The notes under the pieces: model-generated
What the model saw: the letters and a program-made list of their open reading frames with translations, nothing else
The model's database searches: none
Told to the model about the DNA's origin: nothing
Made by a program: the position numbers and the translations under genes
Source: Phallusia fumigata
Lineage: Eukaryota; Chordata; Ascidiacea; Phlebobranchia; Ascidiidae
Reading direction: 5' to 3'
DNA length: 64,000 nucleotides
NCBI GenBank assembly: GCA_008931825.1
Contig: QXVZ01023090.1
Location: 18,753 to 82,752, forward strand
Part shown: one piece after another, positions 1 through 12,200 of the stretch
Numbering within the stretch: the stretch's first letter is position 1
Layout of the letters: every line of letters begins with the position of its first letter

Positions 1-297
1 AACAATGAGAGTATATCTGAATGTTTTACTGGGCAAAAGATATGATTACAACGATTCTTTTTCTTTTCGTGTGGTGATTTTTCACTAACTTTTCGAATTG
101 GTCGAATCCCCATACTTTATCTGTAGTTTACTGATTTGATAGCACACCCAACTTTAGGCTTGAAATGCTATTGAAAGTATGTCCGATTTGTAAACATAGA
201 TTGACTTGACTGGTTTACTGGTGTAGTCAAGTAATTGTTACCCCACCCTTTTACCCTTCGATGTAAACATTAGGTGACTTCTGATATCCTATTACGT
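1..297. other. flank downstream of the orphan minus-strand gene
   Basis: AT-rich DNA beyond the stop codon of the minus-strand gene that ends at 298. It probably includes that gene's 3' UTR. I see no clear AATAAA in minus orientation and no second gene. Confidence 0.4.
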
Positions 298-3200
298 TTA
301 CTGGTGATACTCTGCACTTAGCCCAATGTGGTTATATATGAATGCCAAACATCTCTTACTCAATTGTTTATGGTTGGTAAACAGCACAGGCGATGCATTA
401 GGCGATCGTCCTTCTCCAGGACTCCTGCTTCCGAAATCTAAACCTCGGTTGTCGGTCATAATATCTGGGCTGTAAGCTGGAGAACTTATCTCGCTTGGCC
501 TCGGCGACTGAGGCCTAGGTGGCAGTGCGCCCTGCCTTGTGTTGGGTTTATTCACTGCTGTGTAAAAATCTGCCTGTAGGGTTTGCTGGGTGGGAGGAAC
601 CGCCCCTGTCGGTAGCGGCGAGTAGATGTTTTGAACGTTTTCCGTGTTGTTGCGAGGTTGGTGACGGGCCCTGTTCCTGGTCGTTTCGTTCATAGTTGCT
701 GGACGATTTCGAATTGGCCGCGGAGCTGGTCTTGTCGGGAACGAGTCGATATCGTTGGTTGAGATGTAAAGTTCTGAAACAAGGTGCTTTCTAAGTCGCA
801 GAAATGTATGACTGACTTTATGGATGTTATATCCGGGGATGCCGATCGCCGTTTTTGTTTCAAATACTTCGCGATGTCTCCTCGGAAGAAAACCGATTAA
901 ATATCTGTTGCCGAACTGAGCATGTGTTATTATTTTTAGTATTAGACAAAGTTACGGCAAAATAACTGTTTTATGATTTTTAGTATTTCACCAAGGACCG
1001 ACAAAAAACTGTGTTATGATTTTGAGTATTTGACCAAGGCACGGCAAAAAATGTGTTCAATGACTTTTTTTTGTATTTCACTAATACGGCAAAAACTCTG
1101 AAATTCGTCAAATCAAAATAGCACATTTATATACCTTCGTCGTCCACGGCGTTCTGGTCATTGCCATATCCACTCAATGACGAGGCTTTGGACAGGACGC
1201 CGTGCTAATCGAAATAAACAATATATCAAGCAGTTACAAACTACAAATTTCCAATATGTAGTTGCAAAGAATGCCTCGTTACTTCATCGTAGAATTTAAG
1301 TAGTGCATAAATGTGTTGTACCCTGTTTGTGACTTTTAGGTGTTTCTCATTTGAGTCATTTCCAGTTCATTGTTAATGTGATTATTAAAAAGAATCACAT
1401 TTATCAACGCGGTCTTAATCTGAATGACGAATCTGTACTATATGCGTCTTCATAGTTGTGAATAGGTCGTAAAGTTTACGAATGTGGCCCTATTGTCCCC
1501 TATACGCCTTTCCTAACGCGTCGATTCTATCACTTATACATAGTTCCCCCTTTACAACGTTAGCTCTATTTTCTTGCTACCCTTAGTGAGTGAACCGTTG
1601 ATTAATTTCAAGGAAACTTCAAGTAAGCTTACTTTTGATGAAGGTGGTCTTCTCGGGGGCACTTCTGGGCCATTGCTTGCAGTTGGGCTCCATCTATTAC
1701 GTAAAAGCAATGTTCAAAGGCCTTATTTGCATCATATCCTCCTGTTGGCGCGAGTTACAAGGATACGGGGGTGTTACTGTCGAACCGATACTTCAGTACA
1801 TGCGGAAAGTGAACTTCTTTGCATGATCCAGTTAAAAATAGTCGCAAGTGTAGAGCGGTGGATCAATATATTGACTTTAGCTTTTGGTCTCTTAAAGGCC
1901 TCTTTTTAGGCAAACCTGAGACAACTGTCTCAAACTCTCTACAAATTAACCATTAGTCTAAACCAGTTCCCAACCAGGGCACGCTAGGTTGCCATTTGCA
2001 GGGCTCAGGGATGCCGCGACCAATTTACTAGAACTGTTTTTCCATTAAAATATTATAATGCTTGCAAAATAGACTGACTTGAATGATGCCTCCTCGCTTC
2101 CTTTCTATTGGTCTTTTTGTAATTGATCTTTAAGTAAACCGCTCTGGGAGCCGCGATTTATAATGCTCAGCAAAAGTGTGCAGCAAACAAAAAAGGTTGG
2201 GAACCACTTGTCTACACAATCCCATGTTTGGTTATTGTAAGCATAAGCATTAGTAACCGGTATATAACGTTTCGTCGACCTTTAAGAATGTTTTAACTGA
2301 CGAGAAGCTATAAGCGCGTTACCGCACGTTTATCAACGCCATTTTTGGGACACAACACTTCATGGTCGCGTACCCGTGATCTCAAATCACGTGTATGCCG
2401 GATTTGCCTAGAGTCCAGCCATTGTTGTCTGTTTACAGAATAGGCATTAATTGTGTTATGTAAATGCGATGTGTCAAAGTCCTGTTTGAAAATAGCTGCC
2501 AGAGTAAAATAAAGCACCTGTAATGGGTTAAGCATTGACGGATACCTTTGCGTTGGTCGTTTTTTAATACATTAGGATGCACACCTGACTTTCGTGTCAT
2601 ATACATTCATGACGCACTTACTTGGTACACAAATTACATGAGTTACCAACGTCAAGGTTAACATATTTTTAGAAACAGTGTCACTGTAGCCAAGCAAAGC
2701 ATCTTGTAACAGACTTGTTGGGCTCGGCTTTGTGGAATCAGCTTGTCTAACTTGTGTGCTTATCCGTGCCAATGTCTGGTTAATGTTCACCTCACGTTTA
2801 TAGTTGTTGTATCGCCAAGAGTTTATTTTTCCACACCCAAAAGGCCCTAAATTTGAGCTGTGATTTAAACATTGTGTAGATGCCAAATCACGTTCCTGCT
2901 TGTTTGTGGAAAGTTTGAACTCTCTTTTTATTCCTATTTAGGACATTTGTTGTAGGTTTTGTCAATGGATTGCAGCATTGATTTTTTTGTTGTTTGATAT
3001 TTTCGACTTTTAAAACTGACATATTGCTTCCGGACTATAAATTATGGGGTAAATGACATTCACTTCAAAAACCTGTCAAACTAGAGCAGAAATGCGCTGT
3101 TGGTTGTAATTGTAATGTCTAATTCAGCATTTTCACGTTATAACCCAAAAATTTAGTTGTTTCCTGTGTGAAGCCGAAACAATGTTAACCGCCGTTGTTC

Positions 3201-3321
3201 GCACACAGAGTTCTACTTACGCTTGTTGTCGGATATTGTATTGGTGATCGTCGTAGTTGCTTTCGAACGTTGAGCCCGCCACAGTTCTAGCCCTGCTTCG
3301 ACTTCCACCCCATTCAGCCAT
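298..3321 (-). CDS. Unrecognised basic, proline/serine-rich protein, two coding exons
   Basis: Two exons fit together. Exon A runs from the ATG at 3321 to 3221, opens MAEWGGSRSRARTVAG and ends in phase 2 before a GTAAGT donor. Exon B runs 904-298 after an AACAG acceptor, restores the frame (...RQQA|YLIGFLPRRHREV...) and ends in TAA at 298. The product would be about 235 residues. The N-terminal half is basic and may be folded. The C-terminal half is low-complexity and rich in Pro, Ser and Asn, with SPRP and SPGEGRSP clusters that look disordered and could be phosphorylated. There is no signal peptide or membrane span. I do not recognise the family. A second acceptor 11 nt upstream of exon B (GCTCAG) would be out of phase with exon A. 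The intron carries a minisatellite and a MITE. The open frames and phase match support a real gene; the exon join is inferred. Confidence 0.5.
923..1098. repeat. four-unit minisatellite, period about 43-46 bp
   Basis: Four head-to-tail units beginning near 923, 967, 1010 and 1052. Each has the form TGTGTTATGATTTTTAGTAT, then a CACCAAGG-like middle, then a CGGCAAAAA end. The units have diverged. The array lies in the intron of the minus-strand orphan gene and begins about 18 bases from the proposed splice acceptor. Confidence 0.75.
1964..2209. mobile_element. hAT-type MITE (non-autonomous)
   Basis: The left end reads CAGTTCCCAACC and the right end GGTTGGGAACCACTT, the inverted-repeat type of hAT-derived MITEs (canonical CAGTGGTTCTCAACC). 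Eight-base flanks match at seven positions: GTCTAAAC (1956-1963) and GTCTACAC (2210-2217), as expected for a hAT target duplication. It is about 246 bp with no coding capacity, in the intron of the orphan gene. Confidence 0.65.
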
Positions 3322-4472
3322 TGTAGTCTGCCGTAAGTCCCAAGCTATTTACCCTATGTTATCCACTAGCTGCCGAAAAAACATAAGCACATGTAGGTTT
3401 AGGTGACAACACACGACTAACCAACGACTATCTAGTCCTGCTGGGTTCAGAGTTTGCCTCGCATCCAATATTTTCTGTCAAATCATTTGGTACACATAAA
3501 TGCTCAGCTGGCTTTTATTCGGAGATACGTGTTCGTTGGACCAGATGTGTCCCAAACAGGATGTTAACCGCTTATATACTTACAGGCCTATCCAAACATC
3601 CGGTCAACCTATGACCAAAGCGTATTAGGTTTGTTTGTCTTATTATTTTTGAATTTCGTAGGCTGAAATTATACTGTGGGACAGCGCATTAAGGTTTAAT
3701 ACTAAAAGCATAAACAGTTTTCCCTTTACTGGTTTCCCACATTTCTGGCGTAGGACTTACCACTGAAACAGTGTATTTCTAACATGATATCCTCTATATT
3801 TTTTACCCACACTGTTATACACTAGTCAACAAATCTCTGAAATCCGTGGTACATTATTTCTACCGATTGTATACTGGTAATAAGTTCCACATAACATGGC
3901 TTTTGGTTTTCTGTGCGCTTGTTAGTCTTAAATCTGGTATCACATCATAAATCTGGAGACAATCAAACGCTAATAATCGCAACCTGAGTAGCAAAATACA
4001 AATTAGGCCCCACTGCTGGTACATCGAACTACTTTATCACCGAAATATTTCCAATTTAACAGTACACTGTTGTTACAAGACCCTGGCTGCTTGTACAACA
4101 AGTAAATTATGTAAGCAGCAAACTTTTGTCTAAGTTGTTTGTAAAGTCTTAAACCAACTAGATAACGATATCAAAGAGCTGAACTATGTCATTGGTAACA
4201 AAACGTGCGACGAAAGACAAAATCGGTCCGTAGCTTAACGCTAGCAAGCTGTGTAGACAACAGGTACATGCTACAAGCCAACTAACAACGGTTACTTAAT
4301 TAGACGCACAGTGTTCACGGTAGCCACGCATACAAAGCGGAAGTTGCCTAACTTACTAGTCATACGAACCGAAACACTCCAGCAGCACCAGTAGTCTGCG
4401 TGAGATTCATTGTTTGTTGCCGTTTAGAAGTTTCCCTTCTCGATCTGGCGGCTCGGCGTCGTCCTTGCTCTC

Positions 4473-4481
4473 CTATTTATA
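4473..4481 (-). promoter_or_regulatory. TATA-box-like element, minus strand
   Basis: Read on the minus strand this is TATAAATAG, followed by a GC-richer stretch of about 50 bases, which is unusual in this AT-rich interval. It points towards the orphan gene whose ATG is at 3321, so a 5' UTR intron of about 1 kb would be needed. Promoter use is inferred. Confidence 0.4.
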
Positions 4482-5643
4482 GAGTGGCAAAAGCCTTGTG
4501 GTTGATGTTGAAGCGAAACTGTTTTTTATCGACGCTCCGCAGCGTGTGTTGACTTCGATGTTTGACTAACTGAAATGTGGCAAACGCCGCGAAATTGTAG
4601 AGAGATTTTATTTTCTGTTAAGAGCGAGCGTTATCGCACATTTGCCCTGACCAGAAAGCTTGTGTAAACAAATTGGCTTGCCTGAAGCATGCAAAAATAG
4701 TTATTTCAAACATTCGTATACTATCACACGAAAACCTCTTGTGTTTTAATAAAGTATCATACAATGGCATATTTAGAAAGATCTAAAAGAGCAAAAAAAC
4801 TTGCATTAACAATTTAAATGGTGTTTAAATTCCTTCGGATTCGAGTAATGCAACATAAAAAGAAACTGTACTTGTCGACACTTCTATGTATTTTTCCGCT
4901 TCGCACAATGGTTCCTTTGTATTCGTGATATAGTCAACAACGGCATATGCTACGCGTATTTCGTTAAACCGTCACTCCTCCTTATAGCCCTTTAAGCAAC
5001 GTCACACGCCCCAGAAACTGTCTCGAGTGGAGGCAACTAAAACCAGATGCTAGGCACAAATACGACGGTGACGATAAAATGACCAGATGCGCGATAATGG
5101 GACTGCGCGACGTTCTTCGAGTTCGCAGTGTTGTGAAACAAATAAACATGCGATGTTTTAAAACAAATAAATAAACTTTACGCTTATCCAATATTCCATC
5201 ATTTCAACCTTCTGGTCACCAAACAGCAGAGAGTTGCACATTTGTATTTTTTCCCGAACTGTTTGTTGGTGTTGAGTCTTATTCCTGTACATAGCGTTTT
5301 AACCGAGATGGGTTGTTAACTTCACACTGAAAAAGTTGGGTCAAATAATGTAAACAACGTAGTCCTGCCTTAGCAGGGTAAAAGGGAAGGTGGCTAAACA
5401 AACTAAGTACGATAGTGATCGATGCGAGCAACCCATCCAACTTCCCAAGCGGATAATATCAAACAAGGAAATAGAAGGTTCTTTCTGTTACTTTAACTTC
5501 ATGGTCACGAAGTTGCAAAAAACACTGCAGTATTAAGGAAGTCCATTTATTTGCGTTCTCAAACATCAGCTGTTTGCACCGCATTGCAGCAATCGGCAGT
5601 GGCCTCACCATGCTTAATCGTGAAAAGCACCGCAACGCAACGA

Positions 5644-5695
5644 TGACGTCACTCCTACGTCATAGACCGGCCGCAGGAGAGGGCGGTTTGCGTAA
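5644..5695. promoter_or_regulatory. CRE plus GC-box cluster
   Basis: Contains TGACGTCA (near 5644), a second half-site CTACGTCATA a few bases on, and GGGCGG near the end. This is the same combination as at 27269-27316, with a shared 13-mer TATGACGTAGGAG in the opposite orientation. It is a possible promoter module; no transcript start can be assigned. Confidence 0.3.
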
Positions 5696-6298
5696 TGTCT
5701 TGATTTGCATATTGCTTTCGTTGTGGAGGTACAGGCACAAAAGCGTAAAGCTCTCGTGTAGATAATAACAAAGAAGACATTGTGCTGTTAACAAAACAGT
5801 TAAGAGCAATGCAAAAGTGGTGCAGCAAAAACCTGAAGTGAACTGCGTGTAAGATTTGGACTCGTAAAAATAAAAACAGCCAGTAAAGTATACCGAAGAA
5901 AGTACGTGAAATGGAATTAAACCTAAGCATTTTTTCACGATGTCGGTGCATGAAGTAATGCGCCCGTAAAAACTACACTGGAAAATTAGGATGCATGTGC
6001 GAGACGCTTGTAACCAGAAGAACAGTTAGGCATCTTCTGTTTAACATTTTTTACTATTCTTTAGCGGTCATGTACAAATTATACAGTGGAAACTTGTGAA
6101 TCATGAACTTGGATGCTTCAGCACCGATACCGTTTAAAACTTTCAGTGGCGCTTAACTTCTAATGCTCTTGTAGTAGCCGAACCGGTCTGCAGTTTTGAC
6201 TGTTTTTGAAACTTTTGTCATCACAGAAAAAGGCTTTTATGTTTTGTTTTTGTGTCATGTACTATAGAAAGTTCTCTACAGCAGTAATTGGGGAAGCT

Positions 6299-9200
6299 TT
6301 ATCTGGATGACTGCGATTTAGTGGAAGTGCGAGAGAGTCTGGTGTTTGTTGGACTCGGTGACGGTGGGCTGGGTGTCGGTGTGTTTCCTCTTAGCTTCGG
6401 AATCCTCGTCGGTGAAATAGACGGGCGTCTGGTGATCTAAAGTAAATTTTATTTCATTTTTGTTTCAGCTAGAGCAGTGGTTCTTATTTTTCCCCTCCAT
6501 CCTGATTTGTTTAATCCAGATTTAAGCGCTGTTTTTACAAATATCTATTTTCGCTAAACAGATTCAGCTGATTACTCAATTGCTACCCTTACATTACCTA
6601 TAGGTTAGGGACCACTGGGTCACCCCAATGAGTCAGGATTGTTGCAAAAAATCAGACCTGTTTCACGACATGGAACTTTAAAAAAATTGGGTCGGCCCAC
6701 TGCCAAGAAATTCTCCCGATTTGGGTCATTTCGTGGGAAGAACTTCAACTGGCTCGTTAACACCCGAATGGGAATGAATTGGTTTTCTATGTATGTTTAA
6801 TTCAGCAATGCCAACTTCGCCGTTTTATGCATGCTTTTTTGGATAACTTACTGCAGTTTTGCTTGTGCTTCTGGCTTTGGAAGACGAGTTCGGATTGACA
6901 GTTACTCTGCTTGTCACTTTCTGTCCTGTGCTACTGTTAGTTTTGCTCGACGTTTTCAAGCTTGATGAGGCGGGAGGTTTCGCCGAAGCCGTTTTGTCTA
7001 AAACATCAACTATTTGTGGTTAGACAATATTATAGAAGCATCAGCATTTTCTGACATCCTTTAAGGTGCCAGTTCATAGTGCTTTCAGAGTTTGTTTCTG
7101 CAACAAATCTCAATATAAAACAAAAATTTCAGCTAGGCAAGGTGCCAATGCAAACAGCTCGACAAAACGAGGTCTGTAAGTTTTATAACAGTTTACCCTT
7201 TGCTTTTCCCGACATGCGAATTTGAATCCCTTTCTTGCTGTCGGTAACGCTGGTTTCGATGTGGGGGGTTCCCGTTTTGACGTCACGCACAATGCGAAAC
7301 GTCGGTGGAGAGGCTTGTTCGGTTGGATCGTGCGAAATCGTCATGGAAACGGGAGATTTTGCGCTTGAGCCCTCGTTTCCCTTAAGGCGAACGACGATTG
7401 GTCCGTTTGAATTTGAAACCTGAGTGGAGTTGGCGCCTTGCGATCCGGAACTGGAAGGCTGAAAAACGTCAAAAAAGGACTGTGTTCCAAACGTAGTTAT
7501 CTCTCTATCTATAAGCTAACCACCCCCATTATAGACTGTCTCTTCCGTAGTCATTTTCCTTTCAGAGTTTAAGGTCCGAATAGCAAAAACTCCAGCAACA
7601 GTTAACTAGTTTAAACTTGCAACACGCATTAAATCGTTTAAATCACAAGCGTTTTTGCTACCAGTCAGTGTTAACACGTCGTCATACCCTTGCACTGGAA
7701 GAACTATGTCGCTGGGTTCTTGCCTCCACTGAAGGTTCTCGTCGTCCTCCGGAACTTGAAACTCTTCGAACCGAGGACGAACGCGTTGTAACCTCCCTTG
7801 CGCCACCTCGTGTATGTTGGTTTCGTTGCACGTTTGTCACACGAGGCGTAGCTGCTGGCGAAGGAGGCTTGCTTTCCGTGGATGCGGCCGTTTGCGTCGC
7901 AATGTTGCTCATCGACACGCCCTGAATGAGAAAAAATGATGTAGCATGTGATGTTGTACTGAGTTTATTATGCTGGAGGGTTTGTTGAAAATCATTTTGT
8001 AGATTCCAGCTTTTACCTTCAGTCGTATGTTGTTGTTATTGGTATTTGTTGTCTTCTGCTGCTGCTGTTGCAGTCGCTCTTGGAGACTATCGAGTTCTTT
8101 GCGTAGACTTGCGTTATCGTTTTCCAGTTTCTGGAAATTTCGGTGTTTTACATAAACAGAGTAAATAGTTCACGCCGCGACAAAGAGTTTTAAAAAGATA
8201 GCCCCGTGGTTAAATAAAAAAATACTCAAACCACAGTCAGTCGCGAACCAACTGTTGTTACAACTGTTGCTGCTATTGGAAACAAAATACCTACCTTTAG
8301 TGTTTTACGTGCAAGCAATGCGCCAGGCTACAAAGATGTCGGGATTGCGTTTGACAGTAACATTTCGCCTCACGGCTAAAGCCTGACACTTTCCTGTTTA
8401 CAAACAGGCTTTATTGTATCGTGTACTTCAGAAAATTTTCGGCAACATCCGGGACTAACTGTACTGGTCGTAAGCCATAACACGGGTAATCGCTGCGTAC
8501 TAAGATGCTACAAAATAAAAGTTATGTTGATGTTTTTGCCTGGAACTCACCTCACTTGCCTCTTTGATTTCTTCATACTTTGCTATTGCCACTTGTTCGT
8601 TCAAACCCAGCGACACCAGCTTCTTTAGCTTTTCAGTCGATATTTGAAGCTGAAAACGAAAACTTTTTTGCTCCGTGTAAGGCACAATCGAATTCAACAT
8701 TAGTTACAGTTTGTACTCACGCCTATTGTGTATGCTTATTTACTTATTTACTCAAAACTTTGATAGCGGTAACACTTTCTAGGTTTTGATGCTAGCGGAT
8801 CTAAATAAAACTCAAAATTTTTCGACCCAGCATTTTCTTACATTGGATTTCGCCTTTTCAACTTCATGTCTGCTCTCATTCAATTCCATTTCCTTCTGAT
8901 CGTTTTCATCTTCCAACTTGTCCAGCCGCGTTTTAAGCATCACAACTTGTTTCTTCAGGTTGTTGTTCAGCGATTCAACCTGATTAACTTTCTCCTGTGT
9001 AGCCATATAAAACTGACATTATTAACAGCTTTTGAAATCTTGCAATTAGGATCTGCAATATAGTTTGCATAAGAAAACAAAACACAACAAACTTATAACT
9101 GCAAGACTGTTGCACTAACAATAAACCATAATATTAACAAGTTTTTTTTACTATCACAAGCGTTTACTTTGACGTCCGAACCTATACTTGTTTTCCACAT

Positions 9201-12200
9201 GCCTTTTTATCGTCGAATAAAATTTCATTTTAAATTCCTAATCTACGCCAATTATTTAACATTTTCGCCTATTACCTCAGCCACTCACAAATTGTAAACT
9301 GGTGTATAAAGTGTCAGAGAATTACAACTGCAAAATACAACGTCAACAGCTGGTCTTTGCGTACCTTGGAAACACACTCTTGGTGTTGTTTTACAACTTC
9401 CTCCAGTTTGAGATGAATTTTCTCCACCTCCTCTGCACGTTTGGTTTCCTGGTTAGCGAGTTGTTCCTTTAATTTCAACACCTTTTTACTCTCCTCGATC
9501 ATCTTCTGTGAAACTTTGGTGACCTGCGAGGGAAATCAGAACAGCGACCTTAAAGATGTCCTTATTTCTTTAAGAAACCATGAACTGATTCAACATAAGA
9601 GAGATAACCAACACCCAAACAACGTGGCAGAAGTTTTTGGCAATTTTTAACGACAGCTAAGAGGTTTAAGTTTAAGGGTAATAAAACTAAGTCACATCAT
9701 GTGGTAAACACACAACTATTGACAATGGTAAAATGCCAATTCACAACAAAGACGCGTCTTCTTTATTCGTTGAGGGTGCTGTTCTGCTGTCTCCAAGACA
9801 AGTCAGCATAAAATGTCATGAAACCTATTTCAAGCAGATTTTTTGAGATCCTGGTAAAAAGTGCTCTAAACCAAAACAGCGACCGAAAATGTCTTCCAAC
9901 AAAACTCACAGTGTTACGTTCGTCTTCCAGCATCTCGATGCACTGAGCGCATTTGTCCTTCTCAACTTGTAACTTTGTTTCGAATCCATCTCGCTCGTTA
10001 CTTACATCGGTGATTGTTTGCTGGAGTTGCCTTACTTTGTTTTCGCTCAGTTTTAACGTGGCGTCCGTTTCGTCCATTTTGCTGAGCTTGACTTGGAACT
10101 CCTGACATAGAATAGAAAAGCAGATTTTGAATCTAAGAAAAAAGATGAGGTAGGGTCAATACTGATTCCAACTCTGTCTCTATTTTTTAATTTGTTAGCA
10201 ATTGCACACATATCGCTTTATGTAGGGCCTACAGCCCGTGTTATCGGTTCTTGGTCATCGCATAGACAGACATAAAGTAGAAGCTTCAGTATCAATTGGT
10301 AACACGCGTTCTTCGTTAAAGCGCGTTAGAGTTCCGGGATGCACTCACAGTGGTTCTGTCAGCTAAACGCCTTCCTCGAGGTTTGATTTAGAAATTTAAA
10401 CGAGAAACATTTAAACCAATGTCGAGAAAACCTCATGGCAACTGGCAAACATACGATTAGTCTAACTCTAACCACAATAAAGATATGCCCACAAGTTGTA
10501 TAATAAGCACACACGTGACTATTTTCAAGTATTACAATACATAACTAGTTTTTAATATTTACCAAACTACCTCAAGGGTTTAATGACGCCAAAAAGATTA
10601 AAGAGCAGTGCCGTAGTGTAATGTTAAGTAAAATCGCCGAAACTCACCTCCAGTTGAACTTTCATTTTTGCGGCCTTTTTGCATTCGGCGTCAAACAGCT
10701 GCTGCATCTCGTCTAAGCGGAAGTTGGCCTCCTCCACACAACGCTCCATGTCGGTCTGATTGCGTGCACTCTTGCGTAACCGCTCGACCTCTGACCCCAG
10801 CGCTTTGGTGTGCGTCAGTTCAGTCTCCAGTGTGACGCGCAACTCCTTGCATTCGTCCTGTGCCTGGAAAACAAATACAGTTTGGGACCAGAAAGTATAC
10901 CAGCGGCTTGTACCCAAGGGAATGGTAAAGTGACAAAGGTCCATAATGCTTACAGTGCTTACCGGTGCCTAAGCGCATTGAATTTGGAAGCAAAATCGAC
11001 ATCGCCACACCTATCTGCGTGGCTTATATTTTACTACATGACTACCTCAATTTATGAAGGCACTTCTGGAATGGTGCAGAAAATATGGTAATGAATGGTC
11101 CATCCTTACCTGGACGTATATCTTCTCCGCCTGCTGCATCTCATTCACTGTCTTTCGCAGTAACTCAACTTCCTCTAGGAGATCCTCGTGTCTCTCTTCC
11201 TGCTCCAATTTTTCCTTAATCCTCCACAACTGATCATCGGTCTTCCGGAGGTTTTTGTCCACACACTTCAGCTTTCTCATTTGTTTTGAAAGTACGTCGA
11301 TCTGAAAACATGATACAGTTCCATTGGCGGGGTAGGTAAAGTAGCTGCCATAAAAAAGTGTGCAAGATTGCCCTTGTATTGTGCAAATATGCGGTCACCA
11401 AGTTTCAGGCTCTTGGACAAGTGGTTCAATTCCATCTAACCTAAGTTCATTTTTACTGATGTTTTTACCCTATCATCACAGTAACTTTTCGTTTTGTGGT
11501 GTTTTACTGATATCGGAGCTGGCGGGGTAACCACTGGGGCTATCGCATCTACCAGCTGTGAAAGTTTCATCAAATGCGGTCACCAAGTTTCAGATTAGTT
11601 AAATTATGAAATGGAATCGAGCTAGCCGCAATAGAACTGTTGACGGAAGCCTTATTTGGCTCGTGTATCGTACGTCTTTCTAACAAAAGAAAATCAATAC
11701 AAGTTAACTTAGGCTGGTTTCGTTTAGGAACAATTATTTGTTTATGATTTATAACTAAGACCTCCACTGAACATGTATAAACACAACGACGTAATCTTTG
11801 TTGCGGTCTACCTTTTCTGCGAGTTGTGCGCTTTTGGTCTCTTCCTGGACCAGCTTGGCCATGGTTTCCTCGTTTTGTTGGTAAAACTTGTTCGCCTGTT
11901 CCTCAAGGTCGTTCTCGAGTTGCACGGCATGCTCCTTCTCCGAGAAGGCCAAGTTTTCCGCCTCCTTTACCTGAGACAAAAAAGTGCACTGAAGCGATGG
12001 GGGAATGGCACCGATCATAAGATTTCATAATCACATTATGGCGTCACAGTGGTTTTGCTGGTAAATATAAGTCGAATACAACTGTTCCTAAAGTTCCTAT
12101 GGTTGACTACATAAGGCTGGTTTGTAAACCCGTTCTAAAGGCACCATGTCGTTCTTGTAAACAGGGCTAAGGTGGCATTTAAAAGCGGTAGTTAGGGATT

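Larger units (their letters stand above)
3322..6298. other. non-coding stretch between the orphan gene and the FILIP1-like gene
   Basis: Holds the presumed 5' UTR and promoter of the minus-strand orphan gene (TATA-like element at 4473-4481) and the 3' UTR of the FILIP1-like gene. A CRE plus GC-box cluster lies at 5644-5695. Open frames here are short and lack splice context. I see no further gene. Confidence 0.5.

Noticed and set aside
1144-1213. 70-nt minus-strand candidate exon (HGVLSKASSLSGYG)
   Set aside because: It has plausible splice borders, but its only open frame does not match the phase of either coding exon of the orphan gene.
1574-1909. 111-codon plus-strand frame
   Set aside because: No recognisable protein features and it lies within the intron of the minus-strand orphan gene next to a MITE.
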